Shown here piece by piece: positions 35,084 to 43,378 of a DNA stretch of 64,000 nucleotides; position 1 is the first letter of the stretch; every line of letters begins with the position of its first letter. The notes under the pieces were generated by a model, which saw only the letters and a program-made list of their open reading frames with translations, made no database searches and was not told the origin of the DNA. The DNA comes from Thioclava arctica. GTDB taxonomy: Bacteria > Pseudomonadota > Alphaproteobacteria > Rhodobacterales > Rhodobacteraceae. The stretch lies in contig NZ_JBFRYC010000003.1 in NCBI RefSeq assembly GCF_040892615.1, forward strand, positions 1 through 64,000, in the 5' to 3' direction. Made by a program: the position numbers and the translations under genes.

Positions 35084-35790
35084 CCGCCGATCAACCCCAT
35101 GTCGCGATCCTTGATGATGAGCCGGAAATTCGCCGGATGCTGTCGGATGCGCTGCAAGAGGCGGGGTTTCGCACCACCTGTTACGGACGCGCGACCGAGT
35201 TCGAGGCCGCGCTACGTCGCACCGCGCCCGATGTCTGCCTTGTCGATCTGGGTTTGCCCGATCGTGACGGGCTGGCGCTGGTGCATCGTCTGGCGCTGGA
35301 ATCCGGGGCGGCGATCATCATCATCTCGGGGCGCGCGCAAGTGCAAGACCGGGTGACGGGGCTTGAGCTGGGCGCGGATGACTACATCATCAAACCCTTT
35401 GATCCCGCCGAGGTCGTCGCGCGCATTCGCGCCCGGCTGCGCAAGGGGCGTTCTGGGGCAGCGAACACGGCCAACAGCGCCAGTTTCGCGGGCTGGAAGG
35501 CGCATTTCGACCGCTATATGCTTGTCGATGAGACCGGACACGAGACCTCCTTCAGCCATGCCGAGGGCGAGGTTCTGCGGCTATTTCTCGAAAGCCCGAA
35601 CCGCCTGATCAGCCGCGCGCAGATGCAGGAAAGCTTAGGCGGTGCGGCAGGCGACAGCTTTGATCGCGCGATGGATGTGCGGATCTCGCGCTTACGCACC
35701 AAGCTTGGGGAAGACCCGAAAAATCCCCGCCTGATCAAGACGATCTACGGCGCAGGCTATATCTTTTTGGGCGAGGTCCGCTGGAGCTAG
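35080..35790 (+). CDS. OmpR-family response regulator
   Basis: A 236-aa regulator. The receiver domain (1-120) has the acidic pair DD at 12-13, phospho-acceptor Asp56 and Lys in IIKPF. The winged-helix output domain (about 135-233) ends with the typical RVR-like block DVRISRLRTKLGEDPKNPRLIKTIYGAGYIF. It is coupled to the kinase gene by an ATGA overlap, so it is the cognate partner. The divergent ligase/ABC operon is an attractive target. Confidence 0.93.
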   Translation: MTADQPHVAILDDEPEIRRMLSDALQEAGFRTTCYGRATEFEAALRRTAPDVCLVDLGLPDRDGLALVHRLALESGAAIIIISGRAQVQDRVTGLELGADDYIIKPFDPAEVVARIRARLRKGRSGAANTANSASFAGWKAHFDRYMLVDETGHETSFSHAEGEVLRLFLESPNRLISRAQMQESLGGAAGDSFDRAMDVRISRLRTKLGEDPKNPRLIKTIYGAGYIFLGEVRWS

Positions 35791-35845
35791 GCTCACGCCA
35801 AGGCAACCCGAGCGCGCTTGCAGTTCTTGCATCTGCAGTGCCTTT

Positions 35846-36055
35846 TTGAGGCGCTGCGCGGTCGATTTCCGGAAATATGCGGCTTCCAAAGGCGTGAAGA
35901 TTTTCAACGTCTCCAACCGCACCAAGGATTACCGCGTCACGCTGTTGATGGGCGACAATCTGGACGATTTCACCGATGTCGCAAAAGGTTCGGTCGCAGA
36001 ACGCGCGGCCCTTTTCGTTAACCCTTTTTCGCTGGCAAAGGCCGCGCGTCTCTGA
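35846..36055 (+). pseudogene. Remnant of an e(P4)-type acid phosphatase/5'-nucleotidase
   Basis: The frame encodes two blocks of the HAD IIIB acid-phosphatase family fused together: YAASKGVKIFNVSNRTKD (middle motif region) runs straight into YRVTLLMGDNLDDFTDVA (the motif with the catalytic GDNLDDF aspartates). The N-terminal signal peptide, the DxDxT nucleophile motif and the residues normally lying between the two blocks are missing. No ATG start or RBS serves it; it begins only with TTG. It is best read as a degraded gene with an internal deletion. Confidence 0.78.
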
Positions 36056-36090
36056 TTCAGTTCACAAAACTGGGATGCGGGAGCACTGCC

Positions 36091-36336
36091 ATGCTCAACC
36101 TCATATTGCACACGCCGAATACGCGGCGTTTCTACCGCGTTGAGATATCCGACAATCTGTTCGGGGAATACACAGTGCTGCGCGAATGGGGCCAGCATGG
36201 GCGCGCGGGTCGCCAATGCCTGCGCTGGTTTTCCAATCTGCGCGACGCGGTAAGCGTCGCCGAAACAGCCCGGCGCCACGCCCAGATGCGCGGCTATCGC
36301 CTCAGCGAAGCGGGGGCGGCCAAGGGCCGACCCTGA
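36091..36336 (+). CDS. Stand-alone WGR-domain protein
   Basis: An 81-aa protein made almost entirely of one WGR domain: residues 8-70 contain RRFYRVEI..N.FGEYTVLREWGQHGRAGRQ. WGR domains occur in PARPs and in bacterial proteins such as MolR-type regulators and are associated with nucleic-acid binding. GGGAG precedes the ATG. It stands alone between a pseudogene and the convergent DUF2062 gene. Confidence 0.8.
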   Translation: MLNLILHTPNTRRFYRVEISDNLFGEYTVLREWGQHGRAGRQCLRWFSNLRDAVSVAETARRHAQMRGYRLSEAGAAKGRP

Positions 36337-36348
36337 TCGGCAAAAAGC

Positions 36349-37011
36349 CTATTCGCGGGGCTTTTTCTCGCCGTTTTTATCGTCGCGTTTGATCTTGGCG
36401 CGGATTTTTTCCAGCCGCTCTTTCAGCCGGGTACGACGGCGGTTCTGATAGGCGGTGATGATGGGTAGCGAGACATAATAGCAAATCGTCGCCGCGATGA
36501 TCCCCGGCGCAATCCCCCCCACCAGATAGGGCAGCCAGACATCGGTGAAAAACCGCTCGAGCCCACCCCATTCCGCATGATCGGGCGTGAACATGGCCCA
36601 GAAATTGTGCAGCAAATCATGGCTGGCCGCCTGAAACGTGCGCAGCAAGCCCTCGGGATGCCCGCTATCCAGTCGCCCTCCAAGGATGTAGTGGCCCAGC
36701 TTGACCGAGAACACCGCGATGATGGGAAAGCTTATCGGATTGCCAAAAAAGGTCGCCAGCAATGCCGCCAAGATATTGCCGCGGATGATCCACGCGACTG
36801 CTGCGGCGGACAGAAAGTGAAACCCGAAGAACGGGGTGAACGACACCAACACCCCGGCCCAGACGCCGCGCGCAATGCGGTGGGGTCGATCTGGCAGGCG
36901 ATTTACGCGGTGTTTGACGTATTGAAAAGCACGGCCCCACCCCGAGCGCGGCCAGACCGCCTCGCGCAGGTTCTCTAGAACGCTTCGCTTTTCGCGCCGC
37001 CTAAAAACCAC
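36349..37011 (-). CDS. DUF2062 membrane protein
   Basis: A 220-aa membrane protein with the DUF2062 core (GVWAGVLVSFTPFFGFHFLSAAAVAWIIRGNILAAL, FFGNPISFPII) and about three to four helices. The C-terminus is highly basic (RRRTRLKERLEKIRAKIKRDDKNGEKK). Translation probably starts at GTG 37011 behind GGAGAG. It lies 30 bp downstream of rsh. Function unknown. Confidence 0.85.
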   Translation of the reverse strand: MVFRRREKRSVLENLREAVWPRSGWGRAFQYVKHRVNRLPDRPHRIARGVWAGVLVSFTPFFGFHFLSAAAVAWIIRGNILAALLATFFGNPISFPIIAVFSVKLGHYILGGRLDSGHPEGLLRTFQAASHDLLHNFWAMFTPDHAEWGGLERFFTDVWLPYLVGGIAPGIIAATICYYVSLPIITAYQNRRRTRLKERLEKIRAKIKRDDKNGEKKPRE

Positions 37012-37041
37012 GCTTCTCTCCCCTTCGCGCCGCCGAAACGG

Positions 37042-39174
37042 CTATGGCTTGCGTGACAATTCGCGGATTCTCGCCACTTGTGCAACATCGCTTTCCGCTT
37101 CGAGTGCATTAAGCAAACGGTGGATGTGCTCGGCATCGCACAGTTCGACCTCAACAAGAAGCGAATAGAAATCGGGCTTTCGATCAATGAATTTCAGATC
37201 CGAAATGTTGGCCTTTTGCTGCCCGATCAAGGTACAGATATGGCCCAAAACGCCCGCATCATTGGAAATTGTGACCTTGAGCGTCGCGGTGTAGGCGGGC
37301 GGATGGCGCCCGGTTTTCCAATGCAGATCGACCCAGCGTTCGGGTTGATCCTCAAATTCCTCAAGGGCGGGACAGTCGATGGCGTGAATAACCACACCCT
37401 GCCCACGATAGGTGATGCCAACGATCCGCTCTCCGGGCAGGGGCTGGCAGCAATTCGCGCGGGTGAACGTCTGATCCGCCTCAAGGCCCAAGACGGCGCG
37501 GGTCGGTTCGATCTCGCCTTCGTTCTGACGCGCCGCAAGTTCGGGATAGAGGGCGGCCAACACCTCTGAGGCCGCCATTTCCGCCGATCCGATCCGGGCA
37601 AGCACCTCATCTTCATCGGGCAGACCCAAGGTCTTGGCGGCGGTGCGCAGCGCCTTGTCCGTGACCTTGCGCCCGACATGTTCAAAAGCCACGCGCGCAA
37701 GTTCCGCCCCCAGCTTGATAAAGCGATCGCGATCTTCCTCGCGCAGGGATTTGCGGATCGCCCCCTTGGCGCGCCCGGTGACCACGATATCAAGCCAGGT
37801 CATCTGAGGACGCTGGCCAGCCGCGGTAATCACCTCGACCGATTGACCGTTTTTCAACCGTGTCCAAAGCGGTACGCGGATGCCATCGACTTTGGCGCCC
37901 ACACAGCTGTTGCCGATGCGGGTGTGGATCGCATAAGCGAAATCAATCGGCGTTGCGCCCTTGGGCAGTTTGACCACATCGCCCTTTGGGGTGAAACAAA
38001 ACACCTGATCGGAATACATCTCGAGCTTGACGTTCTCGAGGAATTCATCGTGATCGCCCTCGCCATCGCCCTCCGAAAACCGCTCATTCAGCGATGCCAG
38101 CCACTTCGCCGGGTCCACGGCAAAGGGGTTTTTCGCCCGCTCACCATCGCGATAGGACCAATGCGCAGCCACCCCGGCCTCTGCGACCTCGTGCATCTGG
38201 CGGGTGCGGATTTGCACCTCGACCCGCTTGCCATCGCGCCCCGAGACCGTGGTGTGAATAGAGCGATACCCGTTCGTCTTGGGCTGGCTGATATAGTCTT
38301 TGAACCGGGTCGGCACGGCGCGCCAACGGTGGTGGATCAACCCCAACACCCGGTAGCAATCCATTTCGGAGTCGGTGATGACGCGAAATCCGTAAATGTC
38401 GGAAAGCCGCGAGAAGGCGAGTTGCTTCTCTTCCATCTTGCGCCAGATCGAATAGGGGCGTTTGGCGCGCCCGAACACCATCGCTTCGATGCCCTCATCT
38501 TCCAGAAGCGCACGGATATCAGCGGTGATTTTCGGAATCACATCGCCCGTTTCTTTTTGCAGGCTGACAAAGCGGCGGATGATTGAGGTGCGCGCCTCGG
38601 GGTTGATGACCTTGAAGGCAAGATCCTCAAGCTCTTCGCGCATCCATTGCATCCCCATGCGCCCAGCAAGCGGCGCATAGATTTCCATCGTCTCGCGCGC
38701 CTTTTGCACCTGCTTTTCCACCCGCATCGAGCGGATCGTGCGCATGTTATGCAAACGGTCGGCCAGCTTGACGAGGATCACCCGCAAATCCTTGGACATC
38801 GCCATGAACAGCTTGCGGAAATTCTCGGCCTGCTTAGAGGCGGCGTTGGAGAGTTGCAGATTGGTCAGCTTGGTCACGCCATCGACGAGTTCGGCGATCT
38901 CCTCGCCAAACAGCTCGGTCACCTCAGTGTAGGTCGAGCGAGTGTCTTCAATCGTATCGTGCAAAAGCGCGGTGACGATGGTCGCATCATCCAGCCGCTG
39001 TTCGGTCAAGATGGCGGCAACGGCCACTGGATGGGTGAAATAGGGCTCACCGGAATGGCGCAGTTGACCGGCGTGCATTTCCAGCCCGTAGGCATAGGCC
39101 CGGCGGATCAGATCGGCATCTGTCTGCGGATTGTAGTTGCGAACGAGCGCGATCAGGTCTTCGACGTCGATCAT
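37042..39174 (-). CDS. rsh: RelA/SpoT bifunctional (p)ppGpp synthetase/hydrolase
   Basis: A 710-aa stringent-response enzyme. The hydrolase HD domain (about 30-180) has HPVAVAAIL and HDTIEDT. The synthetase domain (about 230-350) has QPKTNGYRSIHTTV and EVQIRTRQMHEVAE. TGS (about 390-450) and C-terminal ACT (about 630-705) domains sense starvation. Alphaproteobacteria usually have this one long Rsh. It lies 25 bp downstream of rpoZ, the same pairing seen in many proteobacteria (rpoZ-spoT). Confidence 0.96.
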   Translation of the reverse strand: MIDVEDLIALVRNYNPQTDADLIRRAYAYGLEMHAGQLRHSGEPYFTHPVAVAAILTEQRLDDATIVTALLHDTIEDTRSTYTEVTELFGEEIAELVDGVTKLTNLQLSNAASKQAENFRKLFMAMSKDLRVILVKLADRLHNMRTIRSMRVEKQVQKARETMEIYAPLAGRMGMQWMREELEDLAFKVINPEARTSIIRRFVSLQKETGDVIPKITADIRALLEDEGIEAMVFGRAKRPYSIWRKMEEKQLAFSRLSDIYGFRVITDSEMDCYRVLGLIHHRWRAVPTRFKDYISQPKTNGYRSIHTTVSGRDGKRVEVQIRTRQMHEVAEAGVAAHWSYRDGERAKNPFAVDPAKWLASLNERFSEGDGEGDHDEFLENVKLEMYSDQVFCFTPKGDVVKLPKGATPIDFAYAIHTRIGNSCVGAKVDGIRVPLWTRLKNGQSVEVITAAGQRPQMTWLDIVVTGRAKGAIRKSLREEDRDRFIKLGAELARVAFEHVGRKVTDKALRTAAKTLGLPDEDEVLARIGSAEMAASEVLAALYPELAARQNEGEIEPTRAVLGLEADQTFTRANCCQPLPGERIVGITYRGQGVVIHAIDCPALEEFEDQPERWVDLHWKTGRHPPAYTATLKVTISNDAGVLGHICTLIGQQKANISDLKFIDRKPDFYSLLVEVELCDAEHIHRLLNALEAESDVAQVARIRELSRKP

Positions 39175-39199
39175 GCGCGCCCGTTTCCGCCCCTATTGC

Positions 39200-39556
39200 T
39201 TATTCGCGGCCCTGCGCGTCCATCAGGGCACGCAACATGCGCTCTTCGGACATATCGTCTTCGACAGCGCGATCGGGGCTTTCGCCGCCCATCAGCAGGG
39301 ACATCGAATCGTCTTCGGGCTCGTCAACCTCGATCTGGGTCTGGTTGCTTTCGATCAGGCGCTCGCGCAGATCATCCGCCGATTGGGTTTCGTCCGCGAT
39401 TTCGCGCAACGCCACAACCGGGTTCTTGTCGTTATCACGCTCAACCGTGATCGAGGAACCAGCGGCGATTTCACGTGCACGATGGGACGCGAGCATTACC
39501 AGCTCGAATCGGTTCGGAACCTTATCGACGCAATCTTCAACCGTCACGCGGGCCAT
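39200..39556 (-). CDS. rpoZ: RNA polymerase omega subunit
   Basis: A 118-aa omega subunit: ARVTVEDCVDKVPNRFELVMLASHRAREIAAG is the conserved core that clamps the beta-prime C-terminus; the acidic tail is lineage-specific. The ATG at 39556 has GGAG 6 nt upstream; a TTG two codons earlier is rejected. Cotranscription with rsh is expected, and omega is part of the ppGpp binding site 1 in other bacteria. Confidence 0.95.
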   Translation of the reverse strand: MARVTVEDCVDKVPNRFELVMLASHRAREIAAGSSITVERDNDKNPVVALREIADETQSADDLRERLIESNQTQIEVDEPEDDSMSLLMGGESPDRAVEDDMSEERMLRALMDAQGRE

Positions 39557-39590
39557 GGGCAACTCCAGTAGGACTTTCGATCGAAGGCCC

Positions 39591-39619
39591 TACTTAGGCG
39601 CTTGGGTCTACATTGACAA
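39591..39619 (-). promoter_or_regulatory. Promoter of rpoZ-rsh
   Basis: Minus-strand TTGTCA (39614-39619) and TAAGTA (39591-39596) are separated by 17 bp. Transcription would begin near 39584, about 28 nt before the rpoZ ATG. Confidence 0.6.
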
Positions 39620-39643
39620 GCGCGCAATCGCGTCAAAACCCAG

Positions 39644-40204
39644 TCAAACCGGGCGTATTCCCGCTTTTTCGGAATCTGGCAGCGCCTCGAGCATCTGCGT
39701 GACCGTCCTGCCCGAGACGGGATGGCACCAGAGCGGCGCAATCTCGGCCAAGGGAATCAGCACAAAAGCGCGGTCCTGAAGTCGTGGATGGGGCAGGATC
39801 AGATTGTCTGGCGCTGCGGTTTGCTGCGCGTCCAGTGGCAGATCGCGCCAATGTTCATACTCAGATTGATCCGGCAACACAGCATCGCCATATGCAAGCA
39901 GATCGAGGTCAATCGCGCGCGCGCCCCACCGCGTTGATCGCTCCCGACCAAGCTGCGCTTCAATCTGATGAAACGCCGCAAGTGTGGCTTCTGCGCCAAG
40001 GGTGGTTTGCAATTTGCAACACGCGTTCACAAAGTCCGGCCCCGAGCCTTCTGGATATGCGGGTGTCCGCCAAAAGCGACTAACCGAAAGGACTGTAAAA
40101 CCTGCATTTATTAACCGCAATACCGCAGCACAAAGCGTGTCGCGCGGGCCGCCCTGCGCCCCTGACAGGTTCGCCCCAAGGGCGCAAATCACTGACATGT
40201 CCAT
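39644..40204 (-). CDS. folK: HPPK, 6-hydroxymethyl-7,8-dihydropterin pyrophosphokinase
   Basis: A 186-aa enzyme of folate synthesis that pyrophosphorylates the pterin before its joining to pABA. Signatures: ALGANL at the start, FWRTPAYP, FVNACCKLQT, and RWGARAIDLDLLAYGD with the two metal-binding aspartates, then LPHPRLQDRAFVL. It is upstream of rpoZ with its own spacing of 87 bp and not obviously in that operon. Confidence 0.93.
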   Translation of the reverse strand: MDMSVICALGANLSGAQGGPRDTLCAAVLRLINAGFTVLSVSRFWRTPAYPEGSGPDFVNACCKLQTTLGAEATLAAFHQIEAQLGRERSTRWGARAIDLDLLAYGDAVLPDQSEYEHWRDLPLDAQQTAAPDNLILPHPRLQDRAFVLIPLAEIAPLWCHPVSGRTVTQMLEALPDSEKAGIRPV

Positions 40205-40235
40205 TTAGACAGGCTCCAAATTCCTTGCGTAATGC

Positions 40236-40253
40236 ATATGTCAGTAGACATAT
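40236..40253. promoter_or_regulatory. Perfect palindrome upstream of the NYN gene
   Basis: ATATGTC-AGTA-GACATAT is a perfect 7-bp dyad with a 4-bp spacer in the folK/NYN divergent region. It could be an operator for either gene. No regulator is assigned. Confidence 0.45.
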
Positions 40254-40344
40254 CTCGTCGGCCCTGTTCTCTTGAGCAAGCGATATGATCAAATTCGTTT
40301 CGCGATCCAAGTGAACAAGGCGGGCACATCAGCACGAGGGTTGC

Positions 40345-40908
40345 ATGTTTTACAAAGACGAACGTCTCGCATTATTTATTGATGGCTCAAACCTGTATGC
40401 CGCTGCAAAAGCGCTCGGGTTCGATATCGACTATAAATTATTGCGTCAGGAATTTGAACGGCGCGGCAAATTATTGCGGGCCTTCTACTATACTGCGCTT
40501 CTGGAAAATGAAGAATACTCACCGATCCGTCCGCTTGTCGATTGGCTAAATTACAATGGTTACGCAATGGTGACCAAACCTGCCAAAGAATACACCGATT
40601 CGATGGGTCGACGGAAAGTCAAAGGCAATATGGACATCGAGCTGGCCGTGGATGCGATGGAACTTGCGCCGCGCCTTGATCATATCGTGCTGTTCTCGGG
40701 CGATGGTGATTTCCGCCCGCTGGTTGAAAGTCTGCAGCGTCAGGGTTGCCGCGTTTCGGTCGTTTCAACGATCCGCAGCCAGCCGCCGATGATCGCCGAT
40801 GAGCTGCGCCGTCAGGCCGACAACTTCATCGAGCTGGACGCGCTGCGCGATGTCATCGGGCGCCCGCCGCGCGAGCCGCGCGAAGAGGACTACCCCTCCG
40901 AGACTTGA
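40345..40908 (+). CDS. LabA-like NYN-domain (PIN-fold) protein
   Basis: A 187-aa protein of the LabA/DUF88 family. Acidic PIN-type residues are visible in LFIDGSNLY (Asp14), NMDIELAVDAM and LFSGDGDF, where they would bind metal for RNA cleavage. The C-terminal tail is charged and disordered (REPREEDYPSET). NYN proteins are predicted RNases; the target is unknown. It is followed by its own terminator. Confidence 0.9.
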   Translation: MFYKDERLALFIDGSNLYAAAKALGFDIDYKLLRQEFERRGKLLRAFYYTALLENEEYSPIRPLVDWLNYNGYAMVTKPAKEYTDSMGRRKVKGNMDIELAVDAMELAPRLDHIVLFSGDGDFRPLVESLQRQGCRVSVVSTIRSQPPMIADELRRQADNFIELDALRDVIGRPPREPREEDYPSET

Positions 40909-40939
40909 TCGCGTGTCATCGAAGTTTACGCTACAAGGC

Positions 40940-40968
40940 GCGTGCGGATTGCCCCGCACGCCCTTTTT
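40940..40968 (+). terminator. Rho-independent terminator after the NYN gene
   Basis: An 8-bp stem GCGTGCGG/CCGCACGC with loop ATTGCC is followed by CCTTTTT. Confidence 0.85.
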
Positions 40969-40990
40969 CATTTGAGCGAACAGGACCTTT

Positions 40991-41437
40991 ATGGCTTTAA
41001 GCGCCTCTTTGATCGGCCTGTTTGTCTCGGCAATGCTCGCCGCAACGCCGATCCCGATGCAATCCGAAATTCTGTTCGTCGCACTGCAAACTGCGGGCGG
41101 GGTTGCACTGTGGCAGATGATCTTGGTCGCGAGCATCGGCAATACGCTGGGCGCACTGATTACCTATGCTTTGGGCCGCGGCATGAACCATTGGAAAGAC
41201 CGCAAATGGTTTCCTGCCTCAGGCAAACAGCTTGAGCGCGGACATCGCTGGCTGGACAGATGGGGCGCGCCTTTGCTGCTGCTCAGCTGGGCCCCCGGCG
41301 GTGATCTGATCTGCCTTGTCGCGGGCGTTTTGCGCATGAACCTGTGGCTGTTCTTGTCGCTCGTATTCATCGCCAAAACGGGGCGGTATGCGGCGCTGGC
41401 TTGGATCACCGCGCAAGCCCTGGCGCTGGCGCAATAA
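40991..41437 (+). CDS. yqaA: YqaA-family (DedA-like) inner-membrane protein
   Basis: A 148-aa SNARE-associated/VTT-type membrane protein with four hydrophobic segments. The motif ATPIPMQSEILFVAL near the start and the glycine-rich LSWAPGGDLICLVAGVLRM resemble the re-entrant loops of DedA proteins, which move lipids. Function of YqaA itself is not established. Confidence 0.85.
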   Translation: MALSASLIGLFVSAMLAATPIPMQSEILFVALQTAGGVALWQMILVASIGNTLGALITYALGRGMNHWKDRKWFPASGKQLERGHRWLDRWGAPLLLLSWAPGGDLICLVAGVLRMNLWLFLSLVFIAKTGRYAALAWITAQALALAQ

Positions 41438-41460
41438 AAAGGGCCCACGCGGGGCCCTTT
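41438..41460. terminator. Bidirectional terminator
   Basis: A 9-bp perfect stem AAAGGGCCC/GGGCCCTTT with a 5-nt loop ACGCG lies between yqaA and the convergent L,D-transpeptidase gene. Confidence 0.82.
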
Positions 41461-41483
41461 GGAACATCACGCTTTGACAGATG

Positions 41484-42089
41484 TTAAATCAACAGAACCT
41501 GCGTGCCAATCTTGGCCATCCCGAACAGCTCTTGGATATGTTCGTTATAAAGCCCGATACATCCGTTCGAACTTTTGCGCCCGATCTTGCGCGTGTCATG
41601 CGTGCCGTGGATGCGGTAATATTTCCACGACAGATACAGCGCATGGGTGCCCAGCGGATTGTCAGGTCCGGGCGGCACGTAGGACGGCCATTCGGGGTTG
41701 CGCCGTTTCATCGAAGGCGTAGGTGCCCAGCTTGGCCCCTCGACCTTGCGGATCACCTCTGTGCGGCCGCGTCGCGTCAGATCCTCTGATACTGGCACCG
41801 ACGTGGGATACAACCGATAGATCGTTTGATCTTCCGACCAGTAATGCAGATCGCGCGAGGTCGTATCCACAAGGATCGCCCCATTGCGCAGCGTGCTGAA
41901 ATAGGGCTGCCACTGGCGCGCCTGAAAGCTTGAGATATTGCGCCGCTGATTGGTATAGGCGTTGGTCTCGAATTGCTCCGCCCCGGCATCGGGCGTTTGG
42001 GCCCATGCTGGCAGCGCAAGCCCTGCACCGCTAAGTGCAGCCGCGCCGAGAAAAGCGCGGCGATCGAATTTGGTACGCGCGTTGGACAT
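41484..42089 (-). CDS. Tat-exported L,D-transpeptidase (YkuD domain)
   Basis: A 201-aa enzyme that crosslinks peptidoglycan or anchors proteins to it. The N-terminus is a twin-arginine signal (FDRRAFLGAAALSGAGLALPAWA). The YkuD domain shows HGTHD and the catalytic block SSNGCIGLYN. The second ATG (42089) is best spaced from GGAGG. Its neighbours are a CAP lipoprotein and a second YkuD gene. Confidence 0.9.
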   Translation of the reverse strand: MSNARTKFDRRAFLGAAALSGAGLALPAWAQTPDAGAEQFETNAYTNQRRNISSFQARQWQPYFSTLRNGAILVDTTSRDLHYWSEDQTIYRLYPTSVPVSEDLTRRGRTEVIRKVEGPSWAPTPSMKRRNPEWPSYVPPGPDNPLGTHALYLSWKYYRIHGTHDTRKIGRKSSNGCIGLYNEHIQELFGMAKIGTQVLLI

Positions 42090-42268
42090 CATGCCCTCCG
42101 AATGTGGCGGAACTATTGGCGTCAGAAACCAGCATCAACATAGTGTGAGTACGGCGTTGGTGCAAATCAAACCCTGAAAGATGTGCCTTTCGCGTGACAG
42201 GAGGGTTTGCGCGGCCAAGGACGAACGTGTAAAGGGAAACGCAGCTTTATCAGGGGGCCCCCAAGACC

Positions 42269-42784
42269 ATGCTGCGCGCCACTTTCCTTGCGATTTCCGC
42301 CACGCTCGCCCTAGCGGCCTGCGATCCTGTCGATCAACAACCCAAGCTTGGCCCCGATGGCCTGCCTTTGCCCAAGGTGTATTCGATCACCGGGCGCGAA
42401 GCGCAGGTGATCCCGCAGCGGGTTCTCGAATCGGTCAACTCGCTGCGCTCGGCGCGCGGGGCAGCCCCATTGGTGCTGAACGCCTCGCTCACCACGGCCG
42501 CGCTGGCCCATTCTAAGGACATGGCCGCGCAGAACCGGCCGTGGCACTGGGGGTCTGACGGCTCCTCGCCCCTCGAACGCGCGCAACGTGCGGGCTATAC
42601 CGGCACCGTGCTGGGCGAGAATATCTCGGAGACCTACGAGACCGAGATGGAAACCCTGTCGGCATGGATGAATGTGCCCGACACCCGTGACGTGATCTTG
42701 AACCCGGCGGCGACGCAAATGGGCTTTTCGTGGTATCAGGAACCTTCGGGAAAAATCTGGTGGACGATGGTCACCGGCAACTAA
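42269..42784 (+). CDS. CAP/SCP-domain lipoprotein
   Basis: A 171-aa secreted lipoprotein (lipobox ALAAC, lipidated Cys18). The CAP domain (about 50-171) contains SLTTAALAHSKDMAAQNRPWHWG with the metal-binding His and GENISE...SAWMN. Bacterial CAP proteins are extracytoplasmic, with roles that are mostly unassigned. It lies divergent from one YkuD gene and convergent with another. Confidence 0.88.
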   Translation: MLRATFLAISATLALAACDPVDQQPKLGPDGLPLPKVYSITGREAQVIPQRVLESVNSLRSARGAAPLVLNASLTTAALAHSKDMAAQNRPWHWGSDGSSPLERAQRAGYTGTVLGENISETYETEMETLSAWMNVPDTRDVILNPAATQMGFSWYQEPSGKIWWTMVTGN

Positions 42785-42788
42785 ATCA

Positions 42789-42813
42789 AAAGGGCCCCAA
42801 CGCGGGGCCCTTT
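42789..42813. terminator. Bidirectional terminator
   Basis: A 10-bp perfect stem AAAGGGCCCC/GGGGCCCTTT with loop AACGC separates the CAP gene from the convergent YkuD gene. It is nearly identical to the hairpin at 41438-41460. Confidence 0.85.
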
Positions 42814-42818
42814 GCACA

Positions 42819-43319
42819 TCATGGGAAGATAAAGATCGGCGTGTTCTCTCGCACCATCGCGTAGATCTCGCGGATTTCCTTGTCTTTCACAGCGATGCAG
42901 CCCGCCGTCCAATCACGCCCGCGCCCTTTATTCTTGCCATCACGACCATGAAGGAAGATATCACCGCCGGCCTTTTTGCCCTGAGCTGCGGCATAGGCCA
43001 CCTGCTGCGGATTGGGATAGCTGATCCCGATCGACAGGTAATAGGCGGAATTCGGGTTGCGCCGGTTGATGTAATACAGCCCTTCGGGGGTCTTGCCGTC
43101 GCCCTCGAAATGCTTGGGGCCAATCGGGTCCCCGCCAAGGCTGATCTTGTAGCTTTCCAGCACCGTGTCGCCATGCAGCAGATACATCATCCGCTTGCCC
43201 TTGAAGACCTGAATCTGGGTCACTTGCGGCCCGCTATAGGATAAGAATTTGCTTGAATCGCCACAGGCGGCCAAAGCGGCAAGGGCGCTGGCGCCCAGAA
43301 ATAGAGTTCTGCGGTTCAT
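42819..43319 (-). CDS. YkuD-type L,D-transpeptidase lipoprotein
   Basis: A 166-aa protein with a lipobox (LAALAAC, Cys19) and a YkuD domain ending in IFLHGRDGKNKGRGRDWTAGCIAV, which has the catalytic His and Cys. Related to the ErfK/YafK branch. It differs from the 41484 paralogue in being lipid-anchored rather than Tat-exported. Confidence 0.87.
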   Translation of the reverse strand: MNRRTLFLGASALAALAACGDSSKFLSYSGPQVTQIQVFKGKRMMYLLHGDTVLESYKISLGGDPIGPKHFEGDGKTPEGLYYINRRNPNSAYYLSIGISYPNPQQVAYAAAQGKKAGGDIFLHGRDGKNKGRGRDWTAGCIAVKDKEIREIYAMVRENTPIFIFP

Positions 43320-43378
43320 GATTTGCCTGTTCGCAACTGCTTGTTTTGTTCAGTCATACGCGATTTCCAAGGCCGATT

